Positions 1 through 8,843 are shown, numbered from the stretch's first letter. The stretch: DNA of 19,578 nt from an uncultured Bacteroides sp. (GCA_905210875.1 CAJLYN010000013.1:1-19578); one strand, 5' to 3'. A program made the numbers and translations. Notes: a model not told the origin generated them from the sequence alone.

Positions 1-153
1 CTGCCCCCTCCCCGCCAGCACATAGGCGGTGAGATACACACAAACGGTGCGGTACATCGATCGGGCCTAAACACCGATGCGACCTTTTTTATCGGCAACC
101 GACATTCTCTTACCCACATATTGCAAGCCGCATATATCAATTGCTTCCCTTAA
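1..153 (+). CDS. possible 3' end of an unidentified protein (partial)
   Basis: From the left edge one plus-strand frame stays open for 50 codons to a TAA at 151-153, while the other two plus frames stop within about 35 bases. The translated end reads roughly HTNGAVHRSGLNTDATFFIG and finishes in AAYINCFP. Codon use looks compatible with its neighbours, and a small GC hairpin (173-186) follows the stop, as expected after a gene. I recognise no domain. Fifty open codons is not long enough to be sure: short minus-strand frames are also open here, for example an ATG at 57 reading left as MYRTVCVYLTAYVLAG, which could be a divergent gene start with a hydrophobic N-terminus. Sequence left of the window would decide. 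Confidence 0.3.
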   Translation: MPPPRQHIGGEIHTNGAVHRSGLNTDATFFIGNRHSLTHILQAAYINCFP

Positions 154-172
154 CGTTTAAGAAAAAGTAAAA

Positions 173-186
173 GCCCCGTAAGGGGC
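173..186. terminator. small GC-rich hairpin, possible terminator
   Basis: GCCCC-gtaa-GGGGC is a perfect 5-bp stem with a 4-nt loop. On the plus strand it follows the possible gene end at 153 by about 20 nt but lacks a clear U-tract (ATTAAAATC follows). On the minus strand it is followed by a T-rich run (TTTTACTTTTTC), but no minus-strand gene is visible that would need it. Confidence 0.35.
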
Positions 187-230
187 ATTAAAATCAGCGC
201 ATAAAGACTTTTTATTGAGAAATTTATTCC

Positions 231-238
231 TACCTTTG
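231..238 (+). promoter_or_regulatory. Bacteroidota-type -7 box for mutAB
   Basis: TACCTTTG matches the TAnnTTTG -7 consensus of the Bacteroidota primary sigma factor. The upstream stretch ACTTTTTATTG (207-217) is T-rich but has no clean -33 TTTG at the ideal distance. Transcription would start about 7 nt downstream, giving a leader of about 60 nt that contains the 251-281 hairpin. This placement also argues that the ATG at 215 is not the mutA start. Confidence 0.6.
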
Positions 239-250
239 GGAAATTATGAA

Positions 251-281
251 TTTTCGGGCTCCGTAGCAAAGAGCCCGAAAA
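251..281 (+). promoter_or_regulatory. perfect 11-bp inverted repeat in the mutA leader
   Basis: TTTTCGGGCTC (251-261) and GAGCCCGAAAA (271-281) are exact reverse complements around a 9-nt loop. The element lies between the promoter and the chosen start at 305, so it should fold near the 5' end of the mutAB mRNA. An A-rich stretch follows (AAGAAAAACCTTAAAGAAAAACAT), not a U-tract, so it is not a plus-strand terminator. It could be a 5' stabilising hairpin, a protein-binding site or part of a translational control element. It is too small for a cobalamin riboswitch. Confidence 0.65.
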
Positions 282-304
282 AGAAAAACCTTAAAGAAAA
301 ACAT

Positions 305-2164
305 ATGACAGCGAATAAAGAAAAACTGTTCGGACAATTTCCGCCAGTCTCTACCGCCGAATGGAAAGAGAAGGTAATTGCCGACCTGAAAGGTGCCGAC
401 TTCGACAAAAAACTTGTATGGCGCACCAACGAAGGATTCAATGTGCAACCGATGTACCGGGCCGAAGACATTGAAAATCTGAAAACAACAGACTCTCTAC
501 CCGGTGAATATCCTTACGTAAGAGGAACAAAATGCGACAACGAATGGCTCATACGCCAAGACATTCATGTAGAGAATTTACAAGATGCCCATCAGAAAGC
601 ACTCGATTTGTTGCAAAAAGGAATTACTTCGTTGGGTTTTCAGATAGGACAAGATCATATCTCTGTCGAAGGATTTGAAACATTGCTCGAAGACATCGAC
701 GTTGAACAGATCGAACTGAATTTCATCTCCTGCATAAAGAACGCCGTAAAAATAGGAACCGAACTCTCGGCCTATTTCAAGAAACGCGGTGCCGACCTGC
801 AAAAGGTCAAGGGCTCCATCAGTTTCGGACCGTTTAAGCGCATCTTAAAACACGGGCGCGATTTTCCCCAATATGCCGACATGGCCGCACAAGCTATACA
901 GGCCGTATCGGAACTACCCCACTACCGCGTTTTGATGGTCGATGCCGTCATGCTTAACAATGCCGGCTCGTACATCACCCAGGAATTGGGATTTGCCTTG
1001 GCCTGGGGAAATGAATGGCTCGCCGCCCTCACCGAAAAAGGATTGCCTGTCGACGAAGTTGCCAAACGCATCAAATTCAACTTTGGCATTTCGTCGAACT
1101 ATTTTATGGAAATAGCGAAATTCAGAGCTGCCCGCATGTTATGGGCCCAGATTGTCTCGGCCTACCACCCGGCCTGCGATTGTGCGTCCAAGATAGAGAT
1201 GCATGCACAGACTTCGCAATTCAACATGACCATTTACGACGCCTACGTCAATATGCTCCGCTCGCAGACCGAAACCATGTCGGCTGCACTGGCCGGAGTA
1301 AACTCCATCACGGTAACACCCTTTGACATTGCCTACAAACAACCCGACGACTTCTCTGAACGCATCGCCCGCAACCAGCAGCTGTTGCTCAAAGAAGAGT
1401 CGCACTTCAACAAAATCGTCGACCCGGCCGGCGGCTCCTATTATATAGAAACACTCACCGCATCGATAGCCGACGAGGCATGGAAACTCTTCCTCGAAGT
1501 CGAAGATATGGGCGGATTCTATCAGGCACTCAAATCAGGCTTTGTACAGAACACTGTCAATGCCGCTGCCGAATCGCGCCGCACCGCCATTGCCCGCCGC
1601 AAAGAAATTCTCCTCGGTACCAACCAATACCCCAATGTTCACGAAACAGCGCTCGACAAGATTACTGCCGAAATGGCACACTCCTGCGGTTGCCACCACC
1701 ACGAAGAGTGCAAACCCGAGATGACACTGCAAACCGTGCGCGGAGCTGCCGACTTCGAAGCCTTGCGTCTGGCTACCGAGAAATCGGGTAAGAGACCCAA
1801 GGTATTCATGCTGACCATCGGCAACCTGGCCATGCGACTGGCCCGGTCTCAATTCTCGGGCAACTTCTTCGGTTGTGCCGGATACGAAATTATCGACAAC
1901 CTCGGTTTCGATACGGTACAGGCCGGTATCGACGCCGCCACGGCAGCAAAAGCCGACATCGTCGTGCTCTGTTCGAGCGACGAAGAATACGCCACACTGG
2001 CACCCGAGGCACACGCTCTCCTCGGCAACAAAGCCATTCTTGTGGTGGCCGGAGCGCCCGAATGCATGGAAGAGTTGAAGGCACAAGGCATCACCCGTTT
2101 CATAAACGTGCGCAGCAACGTGCTCGAAACATTGAGAGAATACAACACCTTATTGTCTATCTAA
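305..2164 (+). CDS. mutA: methylmalonyl-CoA mutase small subunit (MutA)
   Basis: This is the non-catalytic subunit of the heterodimeric adenosylcobalamin-dependent mutase that interconverts succinyl-CoA and (R)-methylmalonyl-CoA on the succinate-to-propionate route. It has 619 residues: a TIM-barrel domain (about 40-440) resembling MutB, including a [18 protein letters not shown] segment, and a C-terminal Rossmann-like B12-fold domain (about 495-619). That domain lacks the cobalamin-ligating DxHxxG motif; the equivalent place reads LTIGNLAMRLARSQF, as expected for the small subunit. The start at 305 is chosen because the upstream in-frame ATG at 215 lies before the promoter, and because MTANKEKLFGQFP begins the family-like sequence. 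mutB follows after 30 nt, so the two form an operon. The linker between the domains carries an unusual SCGCHHHEEC cluster (residues 460-469). Confidence 0.93.
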   Translation: MTANKEKLFGQFPPVSTAEWKEKVIADLKGADFDKKLVWRTNEGFNVQPMYRAEDIENLKTTDSLPGEYPYVRGTKCDNEWLIRQDIHVENLQDAHQKALDLLQKGITSLGFQIGQDHISVEGFETLLEDIDVEQIELNFISCIKNAVKIGTELSAYFKKRGADLQKVKGSISFGPFKRILKHGRDFPQYADMAAQAIQAVSELPHYRVLMVDAVMLNNAGSYITQELGFALAWGNEWLAALTEKGLPVDEVAKRIKFNFGISSNYFMEIAKFRAARMLWAQIVSAYHPACDCASKIEMHAQTSQFNMTIYDAYVNMLRSQTETMSAALAGVNSITVTPFDIAYKQPDDFSERIARNQQLLLKEESHFNKIVDPAGGSYYIETLTASIADEAWKLFLEVEDMGGFYQALKSGFVQNTVNAAAESRRTAIARRKEILLGTNQYPNVHETALDKITAEMAHSCGCHHHEECKPEMTLQTVRGAADFEALRLATEKSGKRPKVFMLTIGNLAMRLARSQFSGNFFGCAGYEIIDNLGFDTVQAGIDAATAAKADIVVLCSSDEEYATLAPEAHALLGNKAILVVAGAPECMEELKAQGITRFINVRSNVLETLREYNTLLSI

Positions 2165-2176
2165 CCCTCGCAGGGT
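2164..2176 (+). other. small intercistronic hairpin between mutA and mutB
   Basis: ACCCT-cgc-AGGGT is a 5-bp stem starting on the last base of the mutA stop codon. It sits in the 30-nt gap before the mutB ATG and has no U-tract. It may influence coupling or mRNA processing between the two subunit genes, or may be chance. Confidence 0.3.
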
Positions 2177-2194
2177 ATCGAAAACCATGTAATT

Positions 2195-4348
2195 ATGAGA
2201 CCTAATTTCAAAAATATAAATATTCGTACCGATGCCTTTGCACAGAGCGGACATGCGGAACTGAAAAACAACAATGCCGACTGGCTGACGCCCGAGCTGA
2301 TTCCGGTCAAACCCATATACACCAAAGCCGACCTCGAAGGCATGGAACACCTCAACTATGTTGCCGGTATTCCACCCTATCTGAGAGGTCCGTACAGCGG
2401 AATGTATGCCATGCGGCCCTGGACCATACGCCAATATGCCGGATTCTCGACCGCCGAAGAATCAAATGCATTCTACCGCCGTAACTTGGCATCGGGACAG
2501 AAAGGCCTTTCGGTCGCTTTCGACCTGCCCACCCACCGCGGCTATGATGCCGACCACGAACGGGTTGTAGGCGATGTGGGTAAAGCCGGTGTGTCGATAT
2601 GCAGCGTCGAAGACATGAAGGTGCTTTTCGACAGCATACCTTTAAATAAAATGTCGGTGTCGATGACCATGAACGGTGCCGTGCTGCCCATCATGGCCTT
2701 CTACATCAACGCCGGACTGGAACAGGGCGCCAAACTCGAAGAGATGGCCGGAACCATTCAGAACGATATTCTGAAAGAGTTCATGGTGCGCAACACCTAT
2801 ATTTATCCGCCGGAGTTCTCGATGCGCATCATCGCCGACATCTTCGAGTTCACCTCGAAATATATGCCCAAGTTCAACTCCATCTCCATATCGGGTTACC
2901 ATATGCAGGAGGCCGGAGCAACCGCCGACATCGAACTGGCCTACACCCTGGCCGACGGATTGGAATATCTCCGTGCCGGTATCAATGCCGGTATGGACAT
3001 CGACTCCTTTGCTCCGCGGTTGTCGTTCTTCTGGGCCATCGGCATGAACTACTTCATGGAGATTGCCAAGATGCGCGCCGCCCGTATGTTGTGGGCCAAA
3101 ATCGTCAAACAGTTCAACCCCAAGAATCCCAAGTCGATGGCCCTGCGTACCCACTCGCAGACATCGGGTTGGTCGCTTACCGAGCAAGACCCCTTCAACA
3201 ATGTAGGACGCACCTGTATCGAGGCCATGGGCGCTGCACAGGGACACACCCAGTCGCTGCACACCAACGCCCTCGACGAGGCTATCGCCCTGCCCACCGA
3301 CTTCTCGGCCCGCATCGCCCGCAACACCCAGATTTACATTCAGGAAGAGACCTATGTAACCAAAGAAATCGACCCGTGGGCAGGCTCCTACTATGTAGAA
3401 AGCCTTACCAACGAACTGGCACACAAGGCGTGGGAACACATTCAGGAAATTGAAAAACTCGGCGGTATGGCCAAGGCCATCGAAACCGGACTGCCCAAGT
3501 TGCGCATCGAAGAGGCGGCCGCACGCACCCAGGCCCGCATCGACTCGGGCAAGCAGACCATCGTCGGTATCAACAAATACCGTCTCGAAAAGGAAGACCC
3601 CATCGATATTCTCGAAGTCGACAATACCTCGGTACGGAACCAGCAGATAGCCCGCTTGAAAGATTTGAAGGCCCATCGCGACAACGATGCCGTAAAAGCA
3701 GCTCTCGACGCCATTACCGAATGTGTGAAGACCAAACAGGGCAACCTCCTCGACCTGGCTGTAAAAGCTGCCAAAGTAAGAGCTACGCTGGGCGAGATTT
3801 CCGATGCCTGCGAGGCCGTTGTAGGAAGATACAAAGCAATCATTAGAACCATATCAGGCGTGTATTCATCAGAAACCAAAAACGACCCCGATTTCGTTCG
3901 GGCCAAAGAGATTATCGAGAAATTTGCGCAAAAAGAGGGACGTCAGCCACGTATCATGATTGCCAAGATGGGACAAGACGGACACGACCGCGGCGCCAAG
4001 GTTGTAGCCACCGGTTATGCCGATTGTGGATATGATGTGGATATGGGACCGCTGTTCCAGACACCAGCCGAAGCTACCCGTCAGGCCGTGGAAAACGACG
4101 TGCATGTACTGGCCGTATCGTCATTGGCTGCCGGACACAAGACTCTCATTCCGCAAGTATTTGAAGAGTTGAAAAAACTGGGCCGCGAAGATATCGTCGT
4201 GGTAGCCGGAGGCGTTATCCCCCCGCAAGATTACGACTTCCTCTACAAGACCGGTGTAGCTGCCATTTTCGGTCCCGGTACCCCCATAGCCCGTTCGGCT
4301 TACGATGTAACCAAGATTCTCATGCAGCTTCGTGGCTGGGACGAATAA
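2195..4348 (+). CDS. mutB: methylmalonyl-CoA mutase large catalytic subunit (MutB)
   Basis: This is the B12-binding catalytic subunit that carries out the radical carbon-skeleton rearrangement between succinyl-CoA and methylmalonyl-CoA in the cytoplasm. It has 717 residues, close to the family norm. The N-terminal TIM barrel contains the active-site strings [18 protein letters not shown] (Tyr81), SMRII (Arg211) and SGYHMQEAG (His236), matching Tyr89, Arg207 and His244 of the Propionibacterium enzyme by motif. The C-terminal B12 domain has GQDGHDRG, with Asp595, the cobalt-ligand His597 and Gly600, followed by the [10 protein letters not shown] and AGGVIPPQD strings. All key residues are present, so an active enzyme is expected with MutA. 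It is second in the mutAB operon and ends just before a strong terminator. No epimerase, decarboxylase or meaB gene is visible in this window. Confidence 0.97.
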   Translation: MRPNFKNINIRTDAFAQSGHAELKNNNADWLTPELIPVKPIYTKADLEGMEHLNYVAGIPPYLRGPYSGMYAMRPWTIRQYAGFSTAEESNAFYRRNLASGQKGLSVAFDLPTHRGYDADHERVVGDVGKAGVSICSVEDMKVLFDSIPLNKMSVSMTMNGAVLPIMAFYINAGLEQGAKLEEMAGTIQNDILKEFMVRNTYIYPPEFSMRIIADIFEFTSKYMPKFNSISISGYHMQEAGATADIELAYTLADGLEYLRAGINAGMDIDSFAPRLSFFWAIGMNYFMEIAKMRAARMLWAKIVKQFNPKNPKSMALRTHSQTSGWSLTEQDPFNNVGRTCIEAMGAAQGHTQSLHTNALDEAIALPTDFSARIARNTQIYIQEETYVTKEIDPWAGSYYVESLTNELAHKAWEHIQEIEKLGGMAKAIETGLPKLRIEEAAARTQARIDSGKQTIVGINKYRLEKEDPIDILEVDNTSVRNQQIARLKDLKAHRDNDAVKAALDAITECVKTKQGNLLDLAVKAAKVRATLGEISDACEAVVGRYKAIIRTISGVYSSETKNDPDFVRAKEIIEKFAQKEGRQPRIMIAKMGQDGHDRGAKVVATGYADCGYDVDMGPLFQTPAEATRQAVENDVHVLAVSSLAAGHKTLIPQVFEELKKLGREDIVVVAGGVIPPQDYDFLYKTGVAAIFGPGTPIARSAYDVTKILMQLRGWDE

Positions 4349-4372
4349 CCCTGCCTCACTTTGCATATAAAG

Positions 4373-4406
4373 AAAAGGAGCGTCTCATGATGGAGGCGCT
4401 CCTTTT
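4373..4406. terminator. bidirectional terminator between mutB and the GNAT gene
   Basis: AAAAGGAGCGTCTC (4373-4386) pairs with GGAGGCGCTCCTTTT (4392-4406) as a stem of about 14 bp with one G-T pair and the 6-nt loop ATGATG. The plus strand ends in TTTTT and the minus strand in TTTTCTTT. It lies between the convergent stops of mutB (4348) and the acetyltransferase gene (4417) and can serve both. Confidence 0.85.
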
Positions 4407-4416
4407 TAATTATGGA

Positions 4417-4893
4417 CTATAAAATTTTCTCCATTACATAATTGGTCAAGTAGAGCCGATTGGCTTTGGCTTTTTGTTCTCGTAACATTACAAAACCCCG
4501 CTTCTCGAAAAAAGGACGGGCGGTCATACTTACCTCCACACGTATGCGGCTTGCCTCGTATCGACGGGCCATCTTCTCTGCCTCGGTAAGCAACGCAGTT
4601 GCAACACCCATTCCCTGCCAAGCCTTGTGAACAAACATGGCATGGAGATAGCCAGAAGCATTCATGGAGGAAAATCCGATGATACCGTCTCTCCTGTGAT
4701 GAGCAACAATATAGTGATGCTCCGAAAGCAGTTCTTCCCAATGCGCCACACTATCTCCACACGAAGCCCAGTCGGCCACCTCCTCTGTTGTATAATTCCG
4801 ACGACAAATCGTCAGGAGGGTATCTCTAAAAAGTCGTTGCATACCTGCTATATCACTTCTAACAGCAGGCCTTATGATATAATCTGTCGGCAT
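4417..4893 (-). CDS. GNAT-family N-acetyltransferase
   Basis: This 158-residue protein is a single GNAT domain that should transfer an acetyl group from acetyl-CoA to an unknown amine. The N-terminus YIIRPAVRSDIAGMQRLF is a typical first strand and helix. The central AMFVHKAWQGMGVATAL contains the acetyl-CoA pyrophosphate-binding Q-x-x-G-x-A signature (residues 93-98), and ARPFFEKRGF (about 125-134) is the usual motif B. The overall layout resembles the YafP-like group of small GNATs, but nothing shows the substrate. It is a single-gene unit convergent with mutB and shares its terminator. A candidate promoter lies about 140 nt upstream (5033-5040). The start at 4893 places the family-like sequence directly after a short N-terminus. 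Confidence 0.85.
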   Translation of the reverse strand: MPTDYIIRPAVRSDIAGMQRLFRDTLLTICRRNYTTEEVADWASCGDSVAHWEELLSEHHYIVAHHRRDGIIGFSSMNASGYLHAMFVHKAWQGMGVATALLTEAEKMARRYEASRIRVEVSMTARPFFEKRGFVMLREQKAKANRLYLTNYVMEKIL

Positions 4894-5032
4894 AACATCT
4901 TTTTTCTTTCGTTTCTTATCTGCCCGAACATATTTTGGACGTTCCGCACGCTGTCACACGCCCAACGGTTTCCTATTATAATAAGAGGTTTTACCTGTGA
5001 GAGACAACCATATTTATATCTTGTCTCTTCTT

Positions 5033-5040
5033 CAAATTTA
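5033..5040 (-). promoter_or_regulatory. candidate -7 box for the GNAT gene
   Basis: On the minus strand this reads TAAATTTG, a match to TAnnTTTG, about 140 nt before the acetyltransferase start and after the terminator of the upstream operon. I see no good -33 TTTG at the right spacing, and the region is AT-rich, so a chance match is possible. Confidence 0.3.
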
Positions 5041-5076
5041 CAAAAGAGTTTTTCACGAGACACTCCTACTCATGAA

Positions 5077-5113
5077 AAAAGCGGATTTCCTGTCGACGAG
5101 GAAATCCGCTTTT
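5077..5113 (-). terminator. strong terminator of the aspS-nif3-zinc-ribbon operon
   Basis: AAAAGCGGATTTCCT (5077-5091) and AGGAAATCCGCTTTT (5099-5113) form a perfect 15-bp stem with a 7-nt loop, GTCGACG. On the minus strand it starts about 20 nt after the stop of the zinc-ribbon gene and ends in a TTTTTT run, a textbook intrinsic terminator. Confidence 0.92.
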
Positions 5114-5133
5114 CATATTTCAATAGAGAGAGT

Positions 5134-5898
5134 CTATTCTTTCACACCGGCCAACTCGGGGTCGATCATGATGCGACCGCAATATTCGCACACGATGATT
5201 TTCTTGTGCATCTTGATATCGAGTTGTCTTTGTGGCGGAATCTTGTTGAAGCAACCACCGCAGGCATCACGTTGGATGTAAACGACGGCCAGTCCGTTAC
5301 GGGCATTTTTACGAATGCGTTTGAAAGCAGCCAACAGACGCGGCTCAACCTGCTGTTCAAGTTTCTTGGCTTTCTCACGCAATTTCTCTTCGTCCTGACG
5401 GGTTTCCGATACGATTTCATCGAGTTCTTCTTTTTTCTCCTGCAAGTCGGCCCGACGTTCAACCAAAGTATTCTGGCAGTTTTCGATGTCTTCTTTTTTT
5501 GACTTTTCCTGTGCCGTAAATTCCCGAATCCGTTTCTCGCAAAGCTCTATCGACAAATTCTGGAATTCGATTTCCTTGGTGAGGAAGTCAAACTCGCGGT
5601 TGTTCCGCACATTGTCCTGCTGTGCCGTGTACTTGTCGATAAGCGTCTGGGAATTTTTGATTTCTTCCTTCTTCTTGGCGACTTCGGCCTGCAAATTGGT
5701 AATCTCCGTCTGGAAGTTCTGTATACGAGTTTCCAAACCAGCTATCTCATCTTCAAGGTCTTGTACTTCGAGAGGAAGTTCACCCCGCAAGGTTTTGATA
5801 CGGTCTATTTCCGAGAGCATCGTCTGCAACTCGTACAGCGTTTTCAACCGCTCTTCCACGGTGTATTCCTTTTCAGATTTTGTCTTATCAGTAGCCAT
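5134..5898 (-). CDS. coiled-coil protein with C-terminal C4 zinc ribbon (COG1579 family)
   Basis: The protein has 254 residues. About residues 10-190 are a long charged coiled coil rich in Glu, Lys and Gln. The C-terminal part has CGGC (Cys213, Cys216) and CEYC (Cys237, Cys240), a complete four-cysteine zinc ribbon of the zf-RING_7/COG1579 type. The Helicobacter relative HP0958 (FlgZ) binds flagellin mRNA and RpoN, but this organism shows no flagellar context, so the role here is open; nucleic-acid binding is plausible. The start at 5898 (MATDKTKSEKEY) is chosen over an in-frame ATG at 5946, which would lie inside the nif3 gene and next to a promoter-like box. The gene begins 2 nt after the nif3 stop, so translation is probably coupled. 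It is the last gene of the operon. Confidence 0.88.
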   Translation of the reverse strand: MATDKTKSEKEYTVEERLKTLYELQTMLSEIDRIKTLRGELPLEVQDLEDEIAGLETRIQNFQTEITNLQAEVAKKKEEIKNSQTLIDKYTAQQDNVRNNREFDFLTKEIEFQNLSIELCEKRIREFTAQEKSKKEDIENCQNTLVERRADLQEKKEELDEIVSETRQDEEKLREKAKKLEQQVEPRLLAAFKRIRKNARNGLAVVYIQRDACGGCFNKIPPQRQLDIKMHKKIIVCEYCGRIMIDPELAGVKE

Positions 5899-5900
5899 GC

Positions 5901-6998
5901 TTACAAATAATTTATCGGATTTGTTTCTACCATTGTATAATAGCACGCAAAGGTAGGAAATTTTTTTGTTATTATATCACAAAAAATATCTTTTGTGTAT
6001 TGCTCGCTCTCATAATGTCCTATCTCGGCCAGCAGAATCGACTCTTCATTGCCGAAAAATTCATGATATTTTATCTCTCCGGTAACAAATGCATCGACTC
6101 CCTGTGCAACAGCCTGGGGTATGAGAAACGATCCGGCACCGCCACACAATGCGACCTGGCGTATCTTGCGTCCCGTGAGCGAAGTGTGCTTCACACAACC
6201 CGCCTTAAAGATAGACTTTACGCGCTGTAAGAAATCCATCTCGTCCATTGGGCAAAGAAGTTCGCCCACGACTCCAGAACCGGCTCTCTCCCACTTGTTC
6301 TCGATGGGAAGCCAATCAAACGCCGGCTCCTCGTAGGGGTGTACTTGCAGCAGTGTGCGGGTAACACGTGCCTGCAAATGGCGGGGCACCACCATTTCGA
6401 TGCGGGTCTCCTTCTCTTCATGCAGCACGCCTATTTCTCCACAATAAGGCTGGGTGTTTTCACCGGCCCGGAATGTTCCGAAACCTTCACTGTTGTAACT
6501 GCAACAGTCATAGTTTCCTATCGTTCCGGCTCCCGCCGCAAAGAGGGCCCGTCTCAACTCATCGGCCTTGTCTGTGGGAACGTAAGTCACCAGTTTCAGA
6601 AGGCTGTGTGCGACAGGCAACAGCACCGAAAGGTTAAAAAGGCCCAGCATCTCGGCCATCTTGAAGTTCACGCCATTCCAGGCATTATCCATATTGGTGT
6701 GACACGAATAGATGGCAATATCGTTTTTCAACGCCTTTATCAGGGTCTTCTCTATATAATTGCTCCCGGTAAACGATTTCAACGGCTTGAACACGAGAGG
6801 GTGATGCGAGACAATGAGGTTGGCGCCTTTCGACAGGGCATCGTCGATGACTTCTTCGGTTACATCGACACACACCAATACAGCCCGCGCCTCCATGTCG
6901 CGCGCTCCCGTGAGCAACCCCGCATTGTCGTACGACTCTTGCAACGACAGCGGAGCCACCTCTTCCAATGCTTGTATTATATCTCCTACCGTTACCAT
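5901..6998 (-). CDS. Nif3-like dinuclear metal-centre hexameric protein
   Basis: This 365-residue protein belongs to the Nif3/YqfO family (DUF34/NIF3), toroidal hexamers with a two-metal site and no settled biochemical role; GTP cyclohydrolase I type 2 is a common but doubtful annotation. Metal ligands visible by motif are His65 and His66 in SHHPLVF, Asp104 in TNMD, and His328 and Glu332 in GHYESE. The middle (about 130-235) is the PII/CutA-like insert of the long YqfO-type members, with GTIGNYDCCSYNSEGFGTF. Length and motifs are complete. It starts 8 nt after aspS and ends 2 nt before the zinc-ribbon gene, so all three appear co-transcribed. Pairing with a COG1579 zinc-ribbon gene is also known in Helicobacter and Mycobacterium, which hints at a shared function. 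Confidence 0.92.
   Translation of the reverse strand: MVTVGDIIQALEEVAPLSLQESYDNAGLLTGARDMEARAVLVCVDVTEEVIDDALSKGANLIVSHHPLVFKPLKSFTGSNYIEKTLIKALKNDIAIYSCHTNMDNAWNGVNFKMAEMLGLFNLSVLLPVAHSLLKLVTYVPTDKADELRRALFAAGAGTIGNYDCCSYNSEGFGTFRAGENTQPYCGEIGVLHEEKETRIEMVVPRHLQARVTRTLLQVHPYEEPAFDWLPIENKWERAGSGVVGELLCPMDEMDFLQRVKSIFKAGCVKHTSLTGRKIRQVALCGGAGSFLIPQAVAQGVDAFVTGEIKYHEFFGNEESILLAEIGHYESEQYTKDIFCDIITKKFPTFACYYTMVETNPINYL
5948..5955 (-). promoter_or_regulatory. possible internal promoter for the zinc-ribbon gene
   Basis: On the minus strand this reads TACCTTTG, identical to the mutA and aspS -7 boxes, 50 nt before the zinc-ribbon start. It lies inside the last codons of nif3 (Pro-Thr-Phe-Ala), so the match could simply be coding sequence. 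A TTTG occurs upstream at 5980-5983, but the spacer of 24 nt is longer than usual. Confidence 0.3.
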
Positions 6999-7006
6999 CG
7001 TATTGG

Positions 7007-8764
7007 TTATTGGGGCAGCTCTACTTTGAGACTCAGTTCATCGAGTTGTTTGGGATCAAGCACCGAGGGGGCATCGAGCATCACATCGCGACCACTGTTG
7101 TTTTTAGGGAATGCAATACAATCGCGGATACTGTCGAGGCCGGCAAAGATGCTCACCCAACGGTCGAGGCCATAGGCCAAACCTCCGTGAGGGGGAGCTC
7201 CATATTTAAAGGCGTTCATCAGGAAGCCAAACTGCTCTTGTGCCCGTTCAGGGGTAAATCCTAAAATCTCAAACATCTTGGCCTGTAACTGGGCATCGTG
7301 TATACGGATGGAACCGCCACCTACTTCGATACCGTTGCACACCATATCGTAGGCATCGGCACGGACGGCTTCGGGGTTGGTATCCAGCAAGGGTATATCT
7401 TCGTCTTTGGGGTGGGTAAAGGGGTGATGCATGGCCATCAGACGGTTTTCTTCGTCGCTCCACTCAAACATGGGGAAATCGACAACCCACAGCAAGGCAA
7501 ACTTGTTCTTGTCGCGCAGCCCCAGCTGGTTACCCATTTCGAGACGAAGTTCGCTCAACTGCTTACGGGTCTTCATGGCATCGTCGCCACTGAGAATAAG
7601 TATCAAATCGCCCGGTTTGGCTCCGAACGCTTCCTTCATCTTTTGCAGCACCTCCTGCGAATAGAATTTATCGACACTCGATTTTACGGTACCGTCGATT
7701 TCGATACGGGCATATACCATACCCTTGGCTCCGATTTGCGAACGTTTTACATACTCGGTAAGGGCGTCGAGCTGCTTGCGGGTATAGTGGGCAGCGCCTT
7801 CGGCACAGATACCACCAATGTAAACGGCATTGTCGAAGACGGCAAAACCGTATCCTTTCATGATATCCATCAGTTCGACAAACTTCATGCCAAACCGCAA
7901 ATCTGGCTTGTCACTACCGTAATATTTCATGGCATCGGCCCAAGGCATACGCATGAAAGGCTCGGTCAGTTCCACACCGCGAATGACTTTAAACAAGTAT
8001 TTGGCCATTCCCTCGAAGAGATTGATAACATCGTCCTGCTCGACAAACGACATTTCGCAATCGATCTGCGTAAACTCGGGCTGACGGTCGGCTCTCAAAT
8101 CTTCGTCGCGGAAACATTTGGCAATCTGGAAGTAGCGGTCAAATCCCGATACCATCAACAACTGCTTCAAGGTCTGCGGACTTTGAGGCAGAGCATAGAA
8201 CTGTCCGGGATTCATGCGCGAAGGCACGACAAAGTCGCGGGCACCTTCGGGTGTAGAGCCTACCAGTATGGGGGTTTCTACCTCGATAAAACCATGCTCG
8301 TCGAGATATTTACGCACCTCAATGGTCATTTTATGGCGCAATTCCAGATTCTTGCGTACAGCCGTACGGCGCAAGTCGAGGTAACGATACTTCATGCGAA
8401 TATCGTCGCCACCATCGGTATTGTCTTCGATGGTAAAGGGGGGCGTCAACGCCGTATTGAGCACATTCAGTTCGGTAACGATAATTTCTATTTCGCCGGT
8501 GGGCATATTGGGATTCTTGCTGAATCGTTCATTTACCTTTCCGCTCACCTGAATGACATACTCGCGGCCCAAGCGATTGGCCCGATCGCACAACTCGGCA
8601 TTCTCCTCTTCGTTGAAAACCAACTGTGTGATGCCGTAGCGGTCGCGCAAGTCAACAAATGTCATACCACCCATCTTGCGGATACGCTGCACCCACCCGG
8701 CCAATGTAACAACACTGCCGGCATCGCTCAATCGCAACTCTCCGCACGTTTTTGTTCTGTACAT
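7007..8764 (-). CDS. aspS: aspartyl-tRNA synthetase
   Basis: This class II aminoacyl-tRNA synthetase charges tRNA-Asp with aspartate in the cytoplasm. It has 585 residues, the normal bacterial length. It starts with the anticodon-binding OB fold (about 1-105, [12 protein letters not shown] and FVDLRDRYG). The catalytic core follows, with [10 protein letters not shown] (194-203), motif 2 as [14 protein letters not shown] (218-231) and motif 3 as GLDR (532-535). Between motifs 2 and 3 sits the bacteria-specific GAD insertion (about 280-420). All motifs are intact. It is the first gene of an operon with nif3 (8 nt downstream) and the zinc-ribbon gene, transcribed from a promoter at about 8844-8875. 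The sequence does not let me say whether it also charges tRNA-Asn. Confidence 0.97.
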   Translation of the reverse strand: MYRTKTCGELRLSDAGSVVTLAGWVQRIRKMGGMTFVDLRDRYGITQLVFNEEENAELCDRANRLGREYVIQVSGKVNERFSKNPNMPTGEIEIIVTELNVLNTALTPPFTIEDNTDGGDDIRMKYRYLDLRRTAVRKNLELRHKMTIEVRKYLDEHGFIEVETPILVGSTPEGARDFVVPSRMNPGQFYALPQSPQTLKQLLMVSGFDRYFQIAKCFRDEDLRADRQPEFTQIDCEMSFVEQDDVINLFEGMAKYLFKVIRGVELTEPFMRMPWADAMKYYGSDKPDLRFGMKFVELMDIMKGYGFAVFDNAVYIGGICAEGAAHYTRKQLDALTEYVKRSQIGAKGMVYARIEIDGTVKSSVDKFYSQEVLQKMKEAFGAKPGDLILILSGDDAMKTRKQLSELRLEMGNQLGLRDKNKFALLWVVDFPMFEWSDEENRLMAMHHPFTHPKDEDIPLLDTNPEAVRADAYDMVCNGIEVGGGSIRIHDAQLQAKMFEILGFTPERAQEQFGFLMNAFKYGAPPHGGLAYGLDRWVSIFAGLDSIRDCIAFPKNNSGRDVMLDAPSVLDPKQLDELSLKVELPQ

Positions 8765-8843
8765 ATTTTTCTTGTTTTATTTGTCTTTGTCAAAACAAGT
8801 GCCCGGGTTTTGCCCATAGGACGAGACTCAGGCACAAGTTGCG

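Noticed and set aside
1..57. Minus-strand start at 57 (MYRTVCVYLTAYVLAG) as a divergent membrane-protein gene
   Set aside because: Only 19 codons are visible, no promoter box is seen upstream on that strand, and an open plus-strand frame covers the same bases; not decidable from this window.
215..304. Upstream in-frame ATG that would extend MutA by 30 residues
   Set aside because: It lies before the TACCTTTG -7 box and would translate through the leader hairpin; the added residues do not look like family sequence.
187..304. Cobalamin riboswitch before mutA
   Set aside because: The leader is far too short and lacks the B12-box; only a simple hairpin is present.
2642..3676. 344-codon open frame on the minus strand opposite mutB
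   Set aside because: It is antisense to a clearly conserved enzyme and its translation shows no domain; long antisense frames are common in GC-balanced coding DNA.
5899..5946. Upstream ATG at 5946 for the zinc-ribbon protein
   Set aside because: It would overlap the end of nif3 and sits beside a -7-like box; the family-like sequence begins at 5898.
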